The notes below the pieces were generated by a model. It searched no databases, was not told the origin of the DNA, and worked only from the letters and a program-made list of their open reading frames with translations. Source: Chloroflexus sp. MS-G (GTDB lineage: Bacteria; Chloroflexota; Chloroflexia; Chloroflexales; Chloroflexaceae). Taken from it: a stretch of 32,382 bases of DNA. A program made the position numbers and the translations under genes. How positions within the stretch are numbered: the stretch's first letter is position 1; each line of letters starts with the position of its first letter. This document shows positions 16,792 through 25,089 of the stretch, piece by piece. Location: positions 1 through 32,382 of the forward strand of contig NZ_JPIM01000051.1 of assembly GCF_000735195.1 (NCBI RefSeq), read 5' to 3'.

Positions 16792-19263
16792 TCACGACAG
16801 CGGATCAATCAACGTTGGCGGCTTGTCGTTGCCATTCCCATTCTCTTCAGGGTCTTCAACTGACAGAGCAGCAACCCGATCACCGGTGGCCACATTCACT
16901 AGCGTTACTCCCTGGGTTGCCCGCCCAAGCCGCGAAACCTCGCTGGCGCTGATGCGCATGACCATACCGCTAGTGGTGATGAAGGTAAGCAACGAATGAT
17001 CGTGCACGACCGCAGCAGCCGCAACCTCATCTTCGTTGCGAAGCCTGATAGAAATCACCCCACCAGTCGCCCGGCCCTTGACCGGATACTCAGAGAGAGC
17101 GGTACGCTTGCCGATCCCACGAGCAGTGACCACCAGCAGATCGGCGCCTTCTTCAGCCAGATCCATGCTGACCACGCGATCACCCTCGGCCAAATTAATA
17201 CCGATCACGCCGGTTGCTGGACGACCCATCGGTCGCACTTCACTCTGCTCGAAACGGAGCGTCTGACCACGAGCCGTAGTTAGTAAGATGTCTTCGTGGC
17301 CGTGACTGACACGAACCCATCCCAATACATCGCCCTCTTCAAGGCCGATGGCAATCAGACCGTTCGAGCGTACTTGGCTATATTCACGCAACTGCGTTCG
17401 CTTGATTTTGCCGCGTACCGTTGCCATTACCAGATACTCAGCATCAAACTCACGCACGGCCAGCATCGAAGTAACTTGCTCACCCGGTTCGAGTGACACC
17501 AGGTTGACCAGGGGTAACCCTTTGGCAGTCCGTGAACTATCAGGAACTTCATGCGCTTTCAGTTGATACACTTTTCCACGGTCGGTAAAAAAGAGCAGGT
17601 TATCGAGCGAATTACAGGTGAGCAGGTGGCGCACGATGTCTTGTTCACGGGTGAGCATCCCCTTAATTCCCCGACCACCACGACGCTGAGTACGGTAGAC
17701 ATCGGGCAACTGGCGTTTGATATAGCCCCGGTCGGTCAGCGTGATCATCACCCGCACGTCGGGAATCAGATCTTCATCACTCACTTCGCCGGTCACATCG
17801 GGAATAATGCGTGTGCGCCGTGGATCACCATATTTTTCCTTAAGACGGGTGAGGTCTTGCTGGATGAGATGTAACACCTTCCGTGGATTAGCCAGAATAT
17901 CTTCCAGCTCGGCGATAAGCTTGATCACCTCTTGATACTCATCCTCAATCTTCTTACGTTCAAGCGCAGCCAAGCGGCGCAGTTGCAGATCAAGAATCGC
18001 CTGAGCCTGGCGTTCGGTAAGCGAGAAGTTACTCATCAGATTATTCCGTGCGCTCTCGGCAGTCCGTGAGTCGCGGATGGTCTGAATGATCGCGTCTAGA
18101 TTATCGAGCGCAATCTTCAACCCTTCCAGAATATGAGCACGTTCACGGGCACGGGCCAGATCGAACTCAGTGCGTCGGCGAATCACCTCTTGCCGGTGGG
18201 TGATGTACTCTTGCAGCAACCGTTTGAGAGTCAGCACGCGAGGCTGGCGGCCATGCTCAACGAGTGCCAACATGTTAATCCCAAAGGTGGTTTGCATCTG
18301 GGTATGCTTATAGAGTGCGTTAAGCACCTTCTTGGGTTGAGCATCTTGTTTCAGCAAAATGACCAGCCGCATACCGTTGCGGTCACTCTCATCGCGGACA
18401 TCGCGAATCCCCTCGATCTTTCGATCCTTGACCAACTCGGCAATACGCTCCTGGAGACGTGCTTTGTTGACCTGGTAGGGAAGTTCAGTGACCACGATCA
18501 TGAAAGCCCCACGTCCGGCCTCTTCGATGTGGGTTTTTGCCCGTAACGTGATCTGGCCGCGACCGGTACTGTAAGCAGCTAGAATGCCCTCGGTGCCCAA
18601 GATAAGGCCGGCGGTCGGAAAGTCTGGACCGGGAATAATCTTCATTAACTCCTCAACCGTGGCATCTGGATGATCGATCAGGTAACTGATCGCATCACAG
18701 AGTTCATTGAGGTTGTGTGGCGGGATATTCGTTGCCATGCCAACGGCAATCCCAGAGGCACCGTTAAGAAGTAAATTGGGCAAAATTGCCGGCAAGACGA
18801 CCGGTTCGCGGTAGCTGCCGTCGAAATTATCACGAAAATCGACCGTATCTTTCTCAATCTCACTCAACAACTCTTCAGCAATAGGCGCCAAACGGGCCTC
18901 GGTATATCGCATAGCGGCAGGAGGATCGCCGTCGATTGAGCCAAAATTCCCCTGACCGTCGATAAGCGGGTAGCGCATACTCCACGGCTGCGCCATACGG
19001 GCCAGGGCATCGTAGACAGCACTGTCGCCATGAGGGTGCATCTTACCGAGTACATCACCGACAATACGGGCACTCTTTTTGTAGGGCTGATTGCTTCGGA
19101 AGCCCATATCCCACATACCGTAGAGAATGCGGCGTTGTACCGGTTTTAAGCCGTCGCGTGCATCAGGCAGGGCACGCGAAACGATGACGCTCATCGCGTA
19201 ACTGAGGTAGGCCGTCCGCATCTCGTTGGTAATGCTGACGGGCCGAACGATGCCGATTTCCAT
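16792..19263 (-). CDS. gyrA: DNA gyrase subunit A
   Basis: An 823-residue type IIA topoisomerase A subunit, which with GyrB introduces negative supercoils. The N-terminal breakage-reunion domain has the catalytic tyrosine at Y120 ([10 protein letters not shown]). The quinolone-region residues S81 and D85 ([10 protein letters not shown]) correspond to E. coli S83 and D87 and look wild type. The GyrA box QRRGGRG (526-532) begins the C-terminal beta-pinwheel and separates gyrase from topoisomerase IV ParC. The acidic, Asn/Gly-rich tail is short. GGAG lies 6 bases before the ATG, and a near-consensus promoter lies about 55 bp upstream. Confidence 0.98.
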   Translation of the reverse strand: MEIGIVRPVSITNEMRTAYLSYAMSVIVSRALPDARDGLKPVQRRILYGMWDMGFRSNQPYKKSARIVGDVLGKMHPHGDSAVYDALARMAQPWSMRYPLIDGQGNFGSIDGDPPAAMRYTEARLAPIAEELLSEIEKDTVDFRDNFDGSYREPVVLPAILPNLLLNGASGIAVGMATNIPPHNLNELCDAISYLIDHPDATVEELMKIIPGPDFPTAGLILGTEGILAAYSTGRGQITLRAKTHIEEAGRGAFMIVVTELPYQVNKARLQERIAELVKDRKIEGIRDVRDESDRNGMRLVILLKQDAQPKKVLNALYKHTQMQTTFGINMLALVEHGRQPRVLTLKRLLQEYITHRQEVIRRRTEFDLARARERAHILEGLKIALDNLDAIIQTIRDSRTAESARNNLMSNFSLTERQAQAILDLQLRRLAALERKKIEDEYQEVIKLIAELEDILANPRKVLHLIQQDLTRLKEKYGDPRRTRIIPDVTGEVSDEDLIPDVRVMITLTDRGYIKRQLPDVYRTQRRGGRGIKGMLTREQDIVRHLLTCNSLDNLLFFTDRGKVYQLKAHEVPDSSRTAKGLPLVNLVSLEPGEQVTSMLAVREFDAEYLVMATVRGKIKRTQLREYSQVRSNGLIAIGLEEGDVLGWVRVSHGHEDILLTTARGQTLRFEQSEVRPMGRPATGVIGINLAEGDRVVSMDLAEEGADLLVVTARGIGKRTALSEYPVKGRATGGVISIRLRNEDEVAAAAVVHDHSLLTFITTSGMVMRISASEVSRLGRATQGVTLVNVATGDRVAALSVEDPEENGNGNDKPPTLIDPLS

Positions 19264-19319
19264 TGTTTGCTCCGTTAGATTGGTTTTAGCGCATTCTTAT
19301 GCGATGTTCGCCATTTGAC

Positions 19320-19348
19320 ATTATACCCGATCCGTGAGGTTCTGTCCA
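19320..19348 (-). promoter_or_regulatory. gyrA promoter
   Basis: TGGACA (19348-19343) and TATAAT (19325-19320) on the minus strand are separated by exactly 17 bp, giving 5/6 and 6/6 consensus matches. The predicted start near 19313 leaves a leader of about 50 bases before the gyrA ATG. Confidence 0.85.
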
Positions 19349-19363
19349 ATAAAAGTCGAAAAT

Positions 19364-19392
19364 TTGTTCGACGCCGACGACTATGTTACAAT
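19364..19392 (+). promoter_or_regulatory. Promoter of the DUF255 gene, divergent from gyrA
   Basis: TTGTTC (19364-19369), a 17-bp spacer and TACAAT (19387-19392) match consensus at 3/6 and 5/6 positions. The predicted start near 19399 gives a leader of about 27 bases. Its -35 hexamer lies only 15 bp from that of the gyrA promoter. Confidence 0.65.
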
Positions 19393-19425
19393 TCTGACAG
19401 GAACATCTATCAAAAAGGAGGAGGC

Positions 19426-21507
19426 ATGAGTGCCGGATCACGTCCCTTGAATCGACTGGCACACGAATCCAGTCCGTATCTGCAACAGCACGCCGATAAT
19501 CCGGTTGACTGGTACCCGTGGGGAGAAGAGGCGCTTGAGCGCGCCCGCCGTGAAGACAAGCCGATCCTGGTCAGTATTGGCTACGCTGCCTGCCATTGGT
19601 GCCATGTTATGGCGCATGAAAGTTTTGCCGACCCTGAGATAGCAGCAATTCAAAACGAACATTTTATCAACATTAAGGTTGACCGTGAAGAACGACCCGA
19701 TCTTGATGCCATTTATATGGCAGCAGCACAAGCTCTGACCGGACGTGGTGGCTGGCCGCTCAATGTCTTTTGTCTACCTGATGGGACACCGTTCTACGCC
19801 GGCACCTATTTTCCTCCTGACGCAAAGGCAGCACGGTACCGAATGCCCAGTTGGCGACAGGTGTTGCTCTCGATTGCCGAAGCTTATCGATCCCGGCGTG
19901 CCGAAGTCACAGCTTCAGCGCACGAGCTGCTCGATCATATCAGGCTCCTGGCTCGTCCACTTCCGGAGACTGCCCCGCTCGATGAGGCGTTGCTGACCAC
20001 CGCTGCTGCTCAGATTGGGCGTGAGTTTGATCACCAGTACGGTGGTTTTGGTGACGCGCCTAAGTTTCCCCAGCCGTTGATACTTGAGTTTTTATTACGT
20101 GCCCACCTGCGCGGTGATGTTCAGGCTCTGCCGATGCTCCACCAGACGCTCGAGCAGATGGCACGCGGTGGGATGTATGATCAGGTTGGGGGAGGGTTTC
20201 ACCGCTATAGTGTTGATGACCGCTGGCTGGTACCACATTTTGAGAAGATGCTCTACGATAACGCGCTGTTGGCCGAGATCTACCACCTGGCGGCGCTGGT
20301 TACCGGTGATCCGTTCCTCGCCCGCATTGCCGACGAGACCTTCGCCTATCTCCTGCGCGATCTACGCCATCCTGATGGTGCATTCTTTAGCAGCGAGGAT
20401 GCCGATAGCTTACCGATAGCAGGGGCTGCCCATGCCGAGGAAGGTGCGTTTTATGTCTGGACGCCTGATGAATTGCGTATCGCTCTCGGCGACGATGCAA
20501 CGCTGGTTGGAGCCTATTATGGGGTAACGCGCCAGGGAAATTTTGAAGGTCGCTCGATTTTACACGTGCCACGTCCGGCAGCCGCAGTCGCGGCGATGCT
20601 CGGTGTGTCGGTCAAGCGGTTGGAGGAGACGGTAGCACGTGCACGTCCACTCTTGCGTGCTTTCCGCGAGCGACGACCACGCCCATTTCGTGATGAAAAG
20701 ATTATTACCGCCTGGAATGCACTGGCAATCCGGGCACTGGCGGTCGCGAGTGCGCGAGTACCGGAATATCTGGGGTTTGCCCGCCAGTGCGTCGATTTTC
20801 TCTTGACAAATCTGCGGCGTGCTGATGGTCGATTACTACGAAGCTGGAAGGACGGGCGACCGGGGCCGACTGCGTTCCTCGAAGATTATGCACTACTCTG
20901 TGATGCGTTGATCGACCTGCATGCGGCCAGTGGTGAAACACAGTATCTGGCAATTGCCGTTGAACTGGCCGATGCGCTGCTCGATCTCTTTTGGGATGAT
21001 CAGGCCGGCATGTTCTTTGACACCGGTCGCGATCAACCGGCATTGGTAACTCGCCCACGTGATCTGAGCGACAACGCAACACCGTCGGGTTCATCAGCAG
21101 CGGCCTACGCACTGCTGCGACTCTACGCAATAACCGGGCGAGAGCTGTATATGACACGTGCCCGGCAAGTACTGGAACAAGCGACACCAATGTTGAAGCG
21201 CTTTCCGCTTGGCTTCGGTCGAATGTTATGTGCAGCCGATATTGCGATTGGCCCAACCCGTGAACTGGCAATTATTGGCCCGTCTGATCATCCGCAAACT
21301 CAGGCACTGGTTGCGGTGGCCCGTGCGGCATACCGGCCACGCCTGGTCATTGCACGAGCGATGCCCAATGATCCGATGACGTTGCTCAGCCCCCTGCTCA
21401 GCGGACGCACGATGATTGACGGTCATCCTACCGCCTATCTCTGTGAGCAGTTTGCCTGTCAGTTACCGGTGACAACCCCTGAAGCACTCCAGGCACAATT
21501 GGGTTGA
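19426..21507 (+). CDS. DUF255/YyaL (SSP411) family thioredoxin-fold protein
   Basis: A 693-residue protein of the YyaL/spermatogenesis-associated protein 20 family. The N-terminal thioredoxin-like domain begins with [19 protein letters not shown] and has the redox pair C56-H-W-C59 in [15 protein letters not shown]. The rest is an (alpha/alpha)6-barrel region like the N-acylglucosamine 2-epimerases, with [12 protein letters not shown] and [12 protein letters not shown] as recognisable segments. The biochemical role of the family is not settled. I chose the ATG at 19426 because AAGGAGG lies 4 bases upstream, a promoter ends about 30 bases before it, and the family begins with this segment. The in-frame ATG at 19315 would put the promoter inside the coding region. 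Confidence 0.95.
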   Translation: MSAGSRPLNRLAHESSPYLQQHADNPVDWYPWGEEALERARREDKPILVSIGYAACHWCHVMAHESFADPEIAAIQNEHFINIKVDREERPDLDAIYMAAAQALTGRGGWPLNVFCLPDGTPFYAGTYFPPDAKAARYRMPSWRQVLLSIAEAYRSRRAEVTASAHELLDHIRLLARPLPETAPLDEALLTTAAAQIGREFDHQYGGFGDAPKFPQPLILEFLLRAHLRGDVQALPMLHQTLEQMARGGMYDQVGGGFHRYSVDDRWLVPHFEKMLYDNALLAEIYHLAALVTGDPFLARIADETFAYLLRDLRHPDGAFFSSEDADSLPIAGAAHAEEGAFYVWTPDELRIALGDDATLVGAYYGVTRQGNFEGRSILHVPRPAAAVAAMLGVSVKRLEETVARARPLLRAFRERRPRPFRDEKIITAWNALAIRALAVASARVPEYLGFARQCVDFLLTNLRRADGRLLRSWKDGRPGPTAFLEDYALLCDALIDLHAASGETQYLAIAVELADALLDLFWDDQAGMFFDTGRDQPALVTRPRDLSDNATPSGSSAAAYALLRLYAITGRELYMTRARQVLEQATPMLKRFPLGFGRMLCAADIAIGPTRELAIIGPSDHPQTQALVAVARAAYRPRLVIARAMPNDPMTLLSPLLSGRTMIDGHPTAYLCEQFACQLPVTTPEALQAQLG

Positions 21508-21533
21508 GCGTAAGAACCAGACAGACGACAATC

Positions 21534-21556
21534 GGGGCGGGTTGAGAACCTGCCCC
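21534..21556. repeat. Second GGGGCGGGTT-family palindrome
   Basis: GGGGCGGGTT (21534-21543), loop GAG, then AACCTGCCCC (21547-21556) pair fully with one G-U. It is 27 bases past the stop codon of the DUF255 gene and differs from the copy after gyrA only in the loop and one arm base. No gene was seen in 21508-21663. Confidence 0.7.
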
Positions 21557-21663
21557 TAACGTGGTGAAGGAAGGTGTCGCGGCCCAGAACCAGAAATTTG
21601 TTATGATTATCCAAGCGCCAACAACGATGACCGCTCTTCTGATAGTTAAGGAACCATCGCGGC

Positions 21664-22968
21664 ATGCACATTCTTCACGTCGTTCAACTCTACTGGCCAG
21701 CACCGAGCGGGGCAGCGCGTTATTTTCAAGAGATCGGAGCGCGGCTGGTAGCTGAAGGTCATCGGGTTACTGTACTGACGACCGATGCCTTCGATCTTGA
21801 ACATCTCTGGATGGCCGGAAAACGGCGGATTAGTGAGCCAACCGGTGAGCACGATGGCGTGATGGTTCGACGGTTGGCCGTTCGACGTTTACCCGCATCG
21901 GTGATGCTCTACCCGGTCATTCGGCGGCTAATGGTTGAGTTAGGGCGTGTCGGGCGACCTGCGATCCCCATCCTGCGCCGGTTGGCAACACTGACACCAC
22001 AACTACCCGATCTGGCGACAGTCCTGAACGATTCAGCACTCGCCGACGTAGATATCGTTCATACTACCAATATCACGCTCGATTTTGCGCTGATCCCGGT
22101 TGCACGCTGGGCAGCAGAGCGTGGCATCGCTCACATTTGTACACCCTTTGTTCATTTAGGTGAACCGGGGAGTGAGCAGGTGGTACGTTATTACGCCATG
22201 CCGCACCAGATCGCACTCCTCCGACGGGCGACTTGGGTGGCGACAATGACCGACATTGAGCGGGGCTATCTTATCCGACGTGGGGTACCGGCCGACCAGA
22301 TTGTCACTGTTGGCGCGGGGGTCAACCCAACTGAAGTGACCGGCGGCAATAGAGAGCGTTTTCGGGCAACTCATCACATCCGTGGCCCGATAGTGTTAAG
22401 CCTTGGCGTAGCCGCTTTTGACAAAGGTACTGTTCACACACTGGCCGCTATGCGGCGCCTGTGGGCACAGGGAAGCGACGCGGTGTGGGTACAATGTGGG
22501 CCAGCCTTTGGCGGATTTACCGATGCGGTGGCAGCATTGCAACCAGCGGAACAGGCACGAGTACGAATACTCGGCTACGTTGATAATGAGACCCGACGTG
22601 ATGCGCTGGCGGCGGCTGATCTCTACGTGCAGCCATCACGCACCGATAGCTTTGGGATCACGTATCTTGAAGCGTGGTGCAACGGTGTACCGGTTATCGG
22701 TGCGCGAGCAGGCGGTGTACCGGCTGTTGTGCGCCACGGTGTCGATGGCTTACTCGTACCGTTTGGCAATGTTATGGTGCTTGCTGACGCGATTGACCGC
22801 CTGCTTCGTGATCGTGTGCTGGCGCAAGCGTTGGGCGCAGCCGGACGGGCACGAGTCTGGCGGGAATTGACCTGGGATGCAGTCTACGAGCGTATTCGCC
22901 CCCTTTACACCAACCACTTTCAGCGCCCATTGTCGTTGCGCGTAACCTCCATCAAGATGCGGTCGTAG
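21664..22968 (+). CDS. Glycosyltransferase family 4 (GT-B)
   Basis: A 434-residue GT4 enzyme. It opens with MHILHVVQLYWPAPSGAARYFQEIG, the usual acceptor-side strand and Gly-rich loop (quoted as two parts: HVVQLYWP and SGAARYFQEIG). The donor-side domain has LSLGVAAFDKGT, LGYVDNETRRDALAAADLYVQPS and the E-x7-E equivalent region SFGITYLEAWCNGVPVIG, with D in place of the first acidic residue pair (TDSFGITYLE). Sequence cannot tell which sugar is moved. AAGGA lies about 11 bases before the ATG, which is rather far. The 3' end overlaps the convergent GNAT gene by 49 bases, so the last 16 codons are read on both strands. Confidence 0.92.
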   Translation: MHILHVVQLYWPAPSGAARYFQEIGARLVAEGHRVTVLTTDAFDLEHLWMAGKRRISEPTGEHDGVMVRRLAVRRLPASVMLYPVIRRLMVELGRVGRPAIPILRRLATLTPQLPDLATVLNDSALADVDIVHTTNITLDFALIPVARWAAERGIAHICTPFVHLGEPGSEQVVRYYAMPHQIALLRRATWVATMTDIERGYLIRRGVPADQIVTVGAGVNPTEVTGGNRERFRATHHIRGPIVLSLGVAAFDKGTVHTLAAMRRLWAQGSDAVWVQCGPAFGGFTDAVAALQPAEQARVRILGYVDNETRRDALAAADLYVQPSRTDSFGITYLEAWCNGVPVIGARAGGVPAVVRHGVDGLLVPFGNVMVLADAIDRLLRDRVLAQALGAAGRARVWRELTWDAVYERIRPLYTNHFQRPLSLRVTSIKMRS

Positions 22969-23450
22969 CGTTGACCATTGAAATGCACCGCACCGTGTAA
23001 ACGACCAACCTCACGAAATCCGGCAGCCAGGTAAGCGCGATAGGCCCGTTCGTTAAAACTGTGCACCCAGAGACTGACATTGTAGAGGTTGAGATACCGA
23101 AAACCGTACTCGATCAACAACCGTACTGCTTCACGGCCGTAGCCCTTCCCCCACACGGTTTTATCGCCGATAGCAATGCCCAGCTCAGCGGTACCGTGTA
23201 AAAGATTTATGTTGTGCAGGCTACATGTGCCGATTAAGCGCTCAGAATCCCGCAACACGACGGCAAATGTACGTTCGTGTTCAACGGTATTGGCCCTTGC
23301 TGCGATCCACTGCTGTTCTTGCGCAAGGGTAAAGCTACGTCCCTGCTGACCGAGCAGTGCAGTCAATTCTAGATCGGCAAACCAATGCGCTAACAATGCT
23401 GCATCTTCAGCAACAATGTGACTCAGAAAGACCTTTGTTCCGGCCAGCAC
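22920..23450 (-). CDS. GNAT-family N-acetyltransferase (RimJ/RimL-like)
   Basis: A 176-residue GNAT protein. The acetyl-CoA binding motif is VWGKGYGREAVRLLIEYGF, followed by the NVSLWVHSFNERAYRAYLAAGF block typical of RimJ/RimL-type acetyltransferases, which modify N-termini, amino groups or small molecules. The start shown is a GTG with no Shine-Dalgarno. A better site, an ATG at 23482 with AGGAG 7 bases upstream, is out of frame because of a nine-G tract. With ten Gs it would join this frame and add a short N-terminal tail. The gene follows rsgA on the same strand and is probably cotranscribed with it. Confidence 0.88.
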   Translation of the reverse strand: MLAGTKVFLSHIVAEDAALLAHWFADLELTALLGQQGRSFTLAQEQQWIAARANTVEHERTFAVVLRDSERLIGTCSLHNINLLHGTAELGIAIGDKTVWGKGYGREAVRLLIEYGFRYLNLYNVSLWVHSFNERAYRAYLAAGFREVGRLHGAVHFNGQRYDRILMEVTRNDNGR

Positions 23451-23458
23451 AACTGGAC

Positions 23459-23467
23459 GGGGGGGGG
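23459..23467. repeat. Nine-G homopolymer at the GNAT gene start
   Basis: Nine consecutive Gs on the plus strand (Cs in the GNAT sense strand) lie between an ATG with a good Shine-Dalgarno (ATG 23482, AGGAG 23494-23490) and the GNAT reading frame. One extra base would place both in a single frame of 187 residues. This is a candidate slippage site or an assembly error. Confidence 0.7.
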
Positions 23468-23520
23468 TAATGAACTATTCATTGAGAAACTCCTGGGCAG
23501 TTACGACAGAACTATCGCTT

Positions 23521-24495
23521 TCACGCATCTTCATCACTATTCATCAAGCGAACGTAGCTCTCGTAGCGAGCTGGTGTAATTTCGCCGCGCTCGACTGCGG
23601 CGCGCACTGCACAATGAGGTTCATGGAGATGCCTACAACCGGCAAAGTAGCAATCACCGAGAAACGGCCGAAACTCGCGAAAACACCAAGCAAGGTCGCT
23701 AGCCGGTAGATTCCAAAGCCCAATCTCGCGAATTCCCGGCGTGTCGGCGACATAGCCACCACCGGGCAGATTCAGCGGAATCAACTCGGCGACCGTCGTC
23801 GTGTGGCGGCCTTTCGACAGACGTTCACTGACTTCACCGGTACGCAGATTCAGACCGGGTTGAATCGCATTCAGCAGGCTACTCTTACCCACCCCCGACT
23901 TGCCGGTTACAACGCTGATCCGTCCGGCCAGACGGCTCCGCAGTTCATCAATACCCACACCAGTGACAATACTGGTATAGACGACAGGGTAGCCAATATG
24001 TGCGTATGGAGCAAACATTGCTTCAGCCACGCTGCGCTCGACCAGATCAATCTTGGTTGCGACAATCACAACCGGCAACTCACTATGCTCGCAAATAACC
24101 AGGTAACGGTCGAGCATGCGGGGTGTGAAATCAGGTTGGGCACAGGCGAAGACCAGGAGCACCTGATCAACATTGGCAACAATCACATCCTCCTTATACG
24201 CACCACGAGACCCGGCAGCACGTCGCGCCAAGCGACTCCGTCGTGGCAGCACCGCTTCGATAGCACCCTGCCCATTTCCTACCGGTTGTACCTCAACCTG
24301 ATCACCAATGACAACCAAATCGGTTGCCTGACGCTCTTTCTTGAGTCGTCCACGCAAACGACACTCCAGAATACCTTGTTCCGTCTGCACCCAGAAGAAA
24401 CCACTCTGTGCCCGTAAGACGGACCCAACCAGGCGGTTTGCGCCAGTCGTTGGCGGTGGCTCAACAACAGTAGTGGGTGTAGTTTTACGACTCAT
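23521..24495 (-). CDS. rsgA: Ribosome small-subunit-dependent GTPase RsgA
   Basis: A 324-residue circularly permuted GTPase that checks maturation of the 30S subunit. An N-terminal OB-fold (~20-85) is followed by the permuted G domain: G4 TKID (147-150), then G1 GKSGVGKSS (198-206), then G3 DTPG (251-254). The C-terminal zinc motif is complete: C282, C287, H289 and C295. The first ~18 residues (Thr/Pro-rich) are an extension. The start codon overlaps the stop codon of the preceding 86-residue ORF (ATGA), implying coupled translation. The GNAT gene follows. Confidence 0.97.
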   Translation of the reverse strand: MSRKTTPTTVVEPPPTTGANRLVGSVLRAQSGFFWVQTEQGILECRLRGRLKKERQATDLVVIGDQVEVQPVGNGQGAIEAVLPRRSRLARRAAGSRGAYKEDVIVANVDQVLLVFACAQPDFTPRMLDRYLVICEHSELPVVIVATKIDLVERSVAEAMFAPYAHIGYPVVYTSIVTGVGIDELRSRLAGRISVVTGKSGVGKSSLLNAIQPGLNLRTGEVSERLSKGRHTTTVAELIPLNLPGGGYVADTPGIREIGLWNLPASDLAWCFREFRPFLGDCYFAGCRHLHEPHCAVRAAVERGEITPARYESYVRLMNSDEDA

Positions 24496-24752
24496 CGATC
24501 TTCAGCTCCAGCCAATACATAAACAGTCAACACACCAAAAGCTATGCGTATGATACGGTCGATAAACGATGACGATCTCAAACCTTCTGGCGTTGCCGCA
24601 GTGATCGCAGGTTGTATTCGATATTTTCGCTCAAGTTTCGGCGGATGATACGATAATGAGCCATCTCGTTCCAGGATGATCACGATAGTTCCCTCCACGT
24701 CGGCTGGTAACTGATGTTTTGCGGTATACACGGCGGTATCGTCAATTGACAT
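24492..24752 (-). CDS. Small predicted membrane protein coupled to rsgA
   Basis: An 86-residue protein I cannot assign to a family. Residues 1-62 are hydrophilic, with ADVEGTIVIILERDG and HPPKLERKY. Residues ~66-82 (RIIRIAFGVLTVYVLAG) form one likely membrane segment near the C-terminus, suggesting a tail-anchored topology. I chose the ATG at 24752 because AAGGA lies 8 bases upstream. A longer in-frame start at 24896 would translate through two terminator hairpins and is rejected. The ATGA overlap with rsgA supports its being a real gene in the rsgA operon. Confidence 0.75.
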   Translation of the reverse strand: MSIDDTAVYTAKHQLPADVEGTIVIILERDGSLSYHPPKLERKYRIQPAITAATPEGLRSSSFIDRIIRIAFGVLTVYVLAGAEDR

Positions 24753-24808
24753 ATCAGTAATCCTTAACCGTTGCCGTGCCGAACAACCATCGCGACGTGG
24801 AGGAAATG

Positions 24809-24840
24809 AAAAAGGCTGTGGTACCACTGGCACCTCAGCC
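24809..24840 (-). terminator. Second of two tandem intrinsic terminators
   Basis: On the minus strand GGCTGAGGTGCC (24840-24829) pairs with GGTACCACAGCC (24825-24814) through 11 of 12 positions, including one G-U, around an AGT loop. TTTTT (24813-24809) follows. It reads in the same direction as the rsgA operon and lies 57 bases before the 86-codon gene. Confidence 0.8.
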
Positions 24841-24849
24841 CAAATAAAG

Positions 24850-24888
24850 GGCGGGCTGTGGATGCTCACTGGCTTCCCACAGCCCGCC
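24850..24888 (-). terminator. First of two tandem intrinsic terminators
   Basis: GGCGGGCTGTGG and CCACAGCCCGCC form a perfect 12-bp stem with a 15-base loop, followed on the minus strand by CTTTATTTG. It begins 21 bases after the stop codon of the 32-codon ORF. Its left arm is also complementary to CCACAGCC in the second terminator, so alternative pairing is possible. Confidence 0.75.
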
Positions 24889-24909
24889 GGTATCACAGGT
24901 TACGCCTGT

Positions 24910-25008
24910 CTAGCCTGCGCTGTGCGAAGCCTCTCTCACGTCAGCGGAGTCGTTCGACACCATTCCTACAGTGCCTGTCTTTACATACTGATTGGTGATA
25001 AGTGTCAT
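24910..25008 (-). CDS. Candidate 32-residue small protein or leader peptide
   Basis: A 32-codon ORF, starting MTLITNQYVK and ending ASHSAG, with TAG at 24912-24910. AGAGGAGG (25022-25015) lies 6 bases before the ATG, one of the strongest ribosome binding sites in the window. A TTGACA-N17-TATGCT promoter lies upstream and an intrinsic terminator follows the stop codon. The peptide is polar, with no membrane segment, no cysteine and no run of a single regulatory amino acid. It contains three threonines, five serines and a Gly-x-x-Gly stretch. I do not recognise it. It may be a free small protein, a peptide precursor or a leader peptide controlling read-through into the 86-residue ORF and rsgA. 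Confidence 0.65.
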   Translation of the reverse strand: MTLITNQYVKTGTVGMVSNDSADVREASHSAG

Positions 25009-25049
25009 GAACGGCCTCCTCTACGTGACTACGCACCTCTTGCCCGTGC

Positions 25050-25078
25050 AGCATAGCATAGTAATGAAGAACTGTCAA
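25050..25078 (-). promoter_or_regulatory. Consensus promoter of the 32-codon ORF
   Basis: TTGACA (25078-25073), a 17-bp spacer and TATGCT (25055-25050) on the minus strand. The -35 hexamer is perfect and the -10 matches 4/6. It starts 12 bases after the stop codon of the dehydratase gene. The predicted transcript start near 25043 gives a leader of about 35 bases. Confidence 0.75.
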
Positions 25079-25089
25079 TGGAATTTCGC

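Noticed and set aside
19315..19425. N-terminal extension of the DUF255 protein
   Set aside because: It covers the promoter at 19364-19392; the ATG at 19426 has a strong Shine-Dalgarno and the expected family start.
24753..24896. N-terminal extension of the 86-residue protein
   Set aside because: It would run through two terminator hairpins; the internal ATG has a ribosome binding site.
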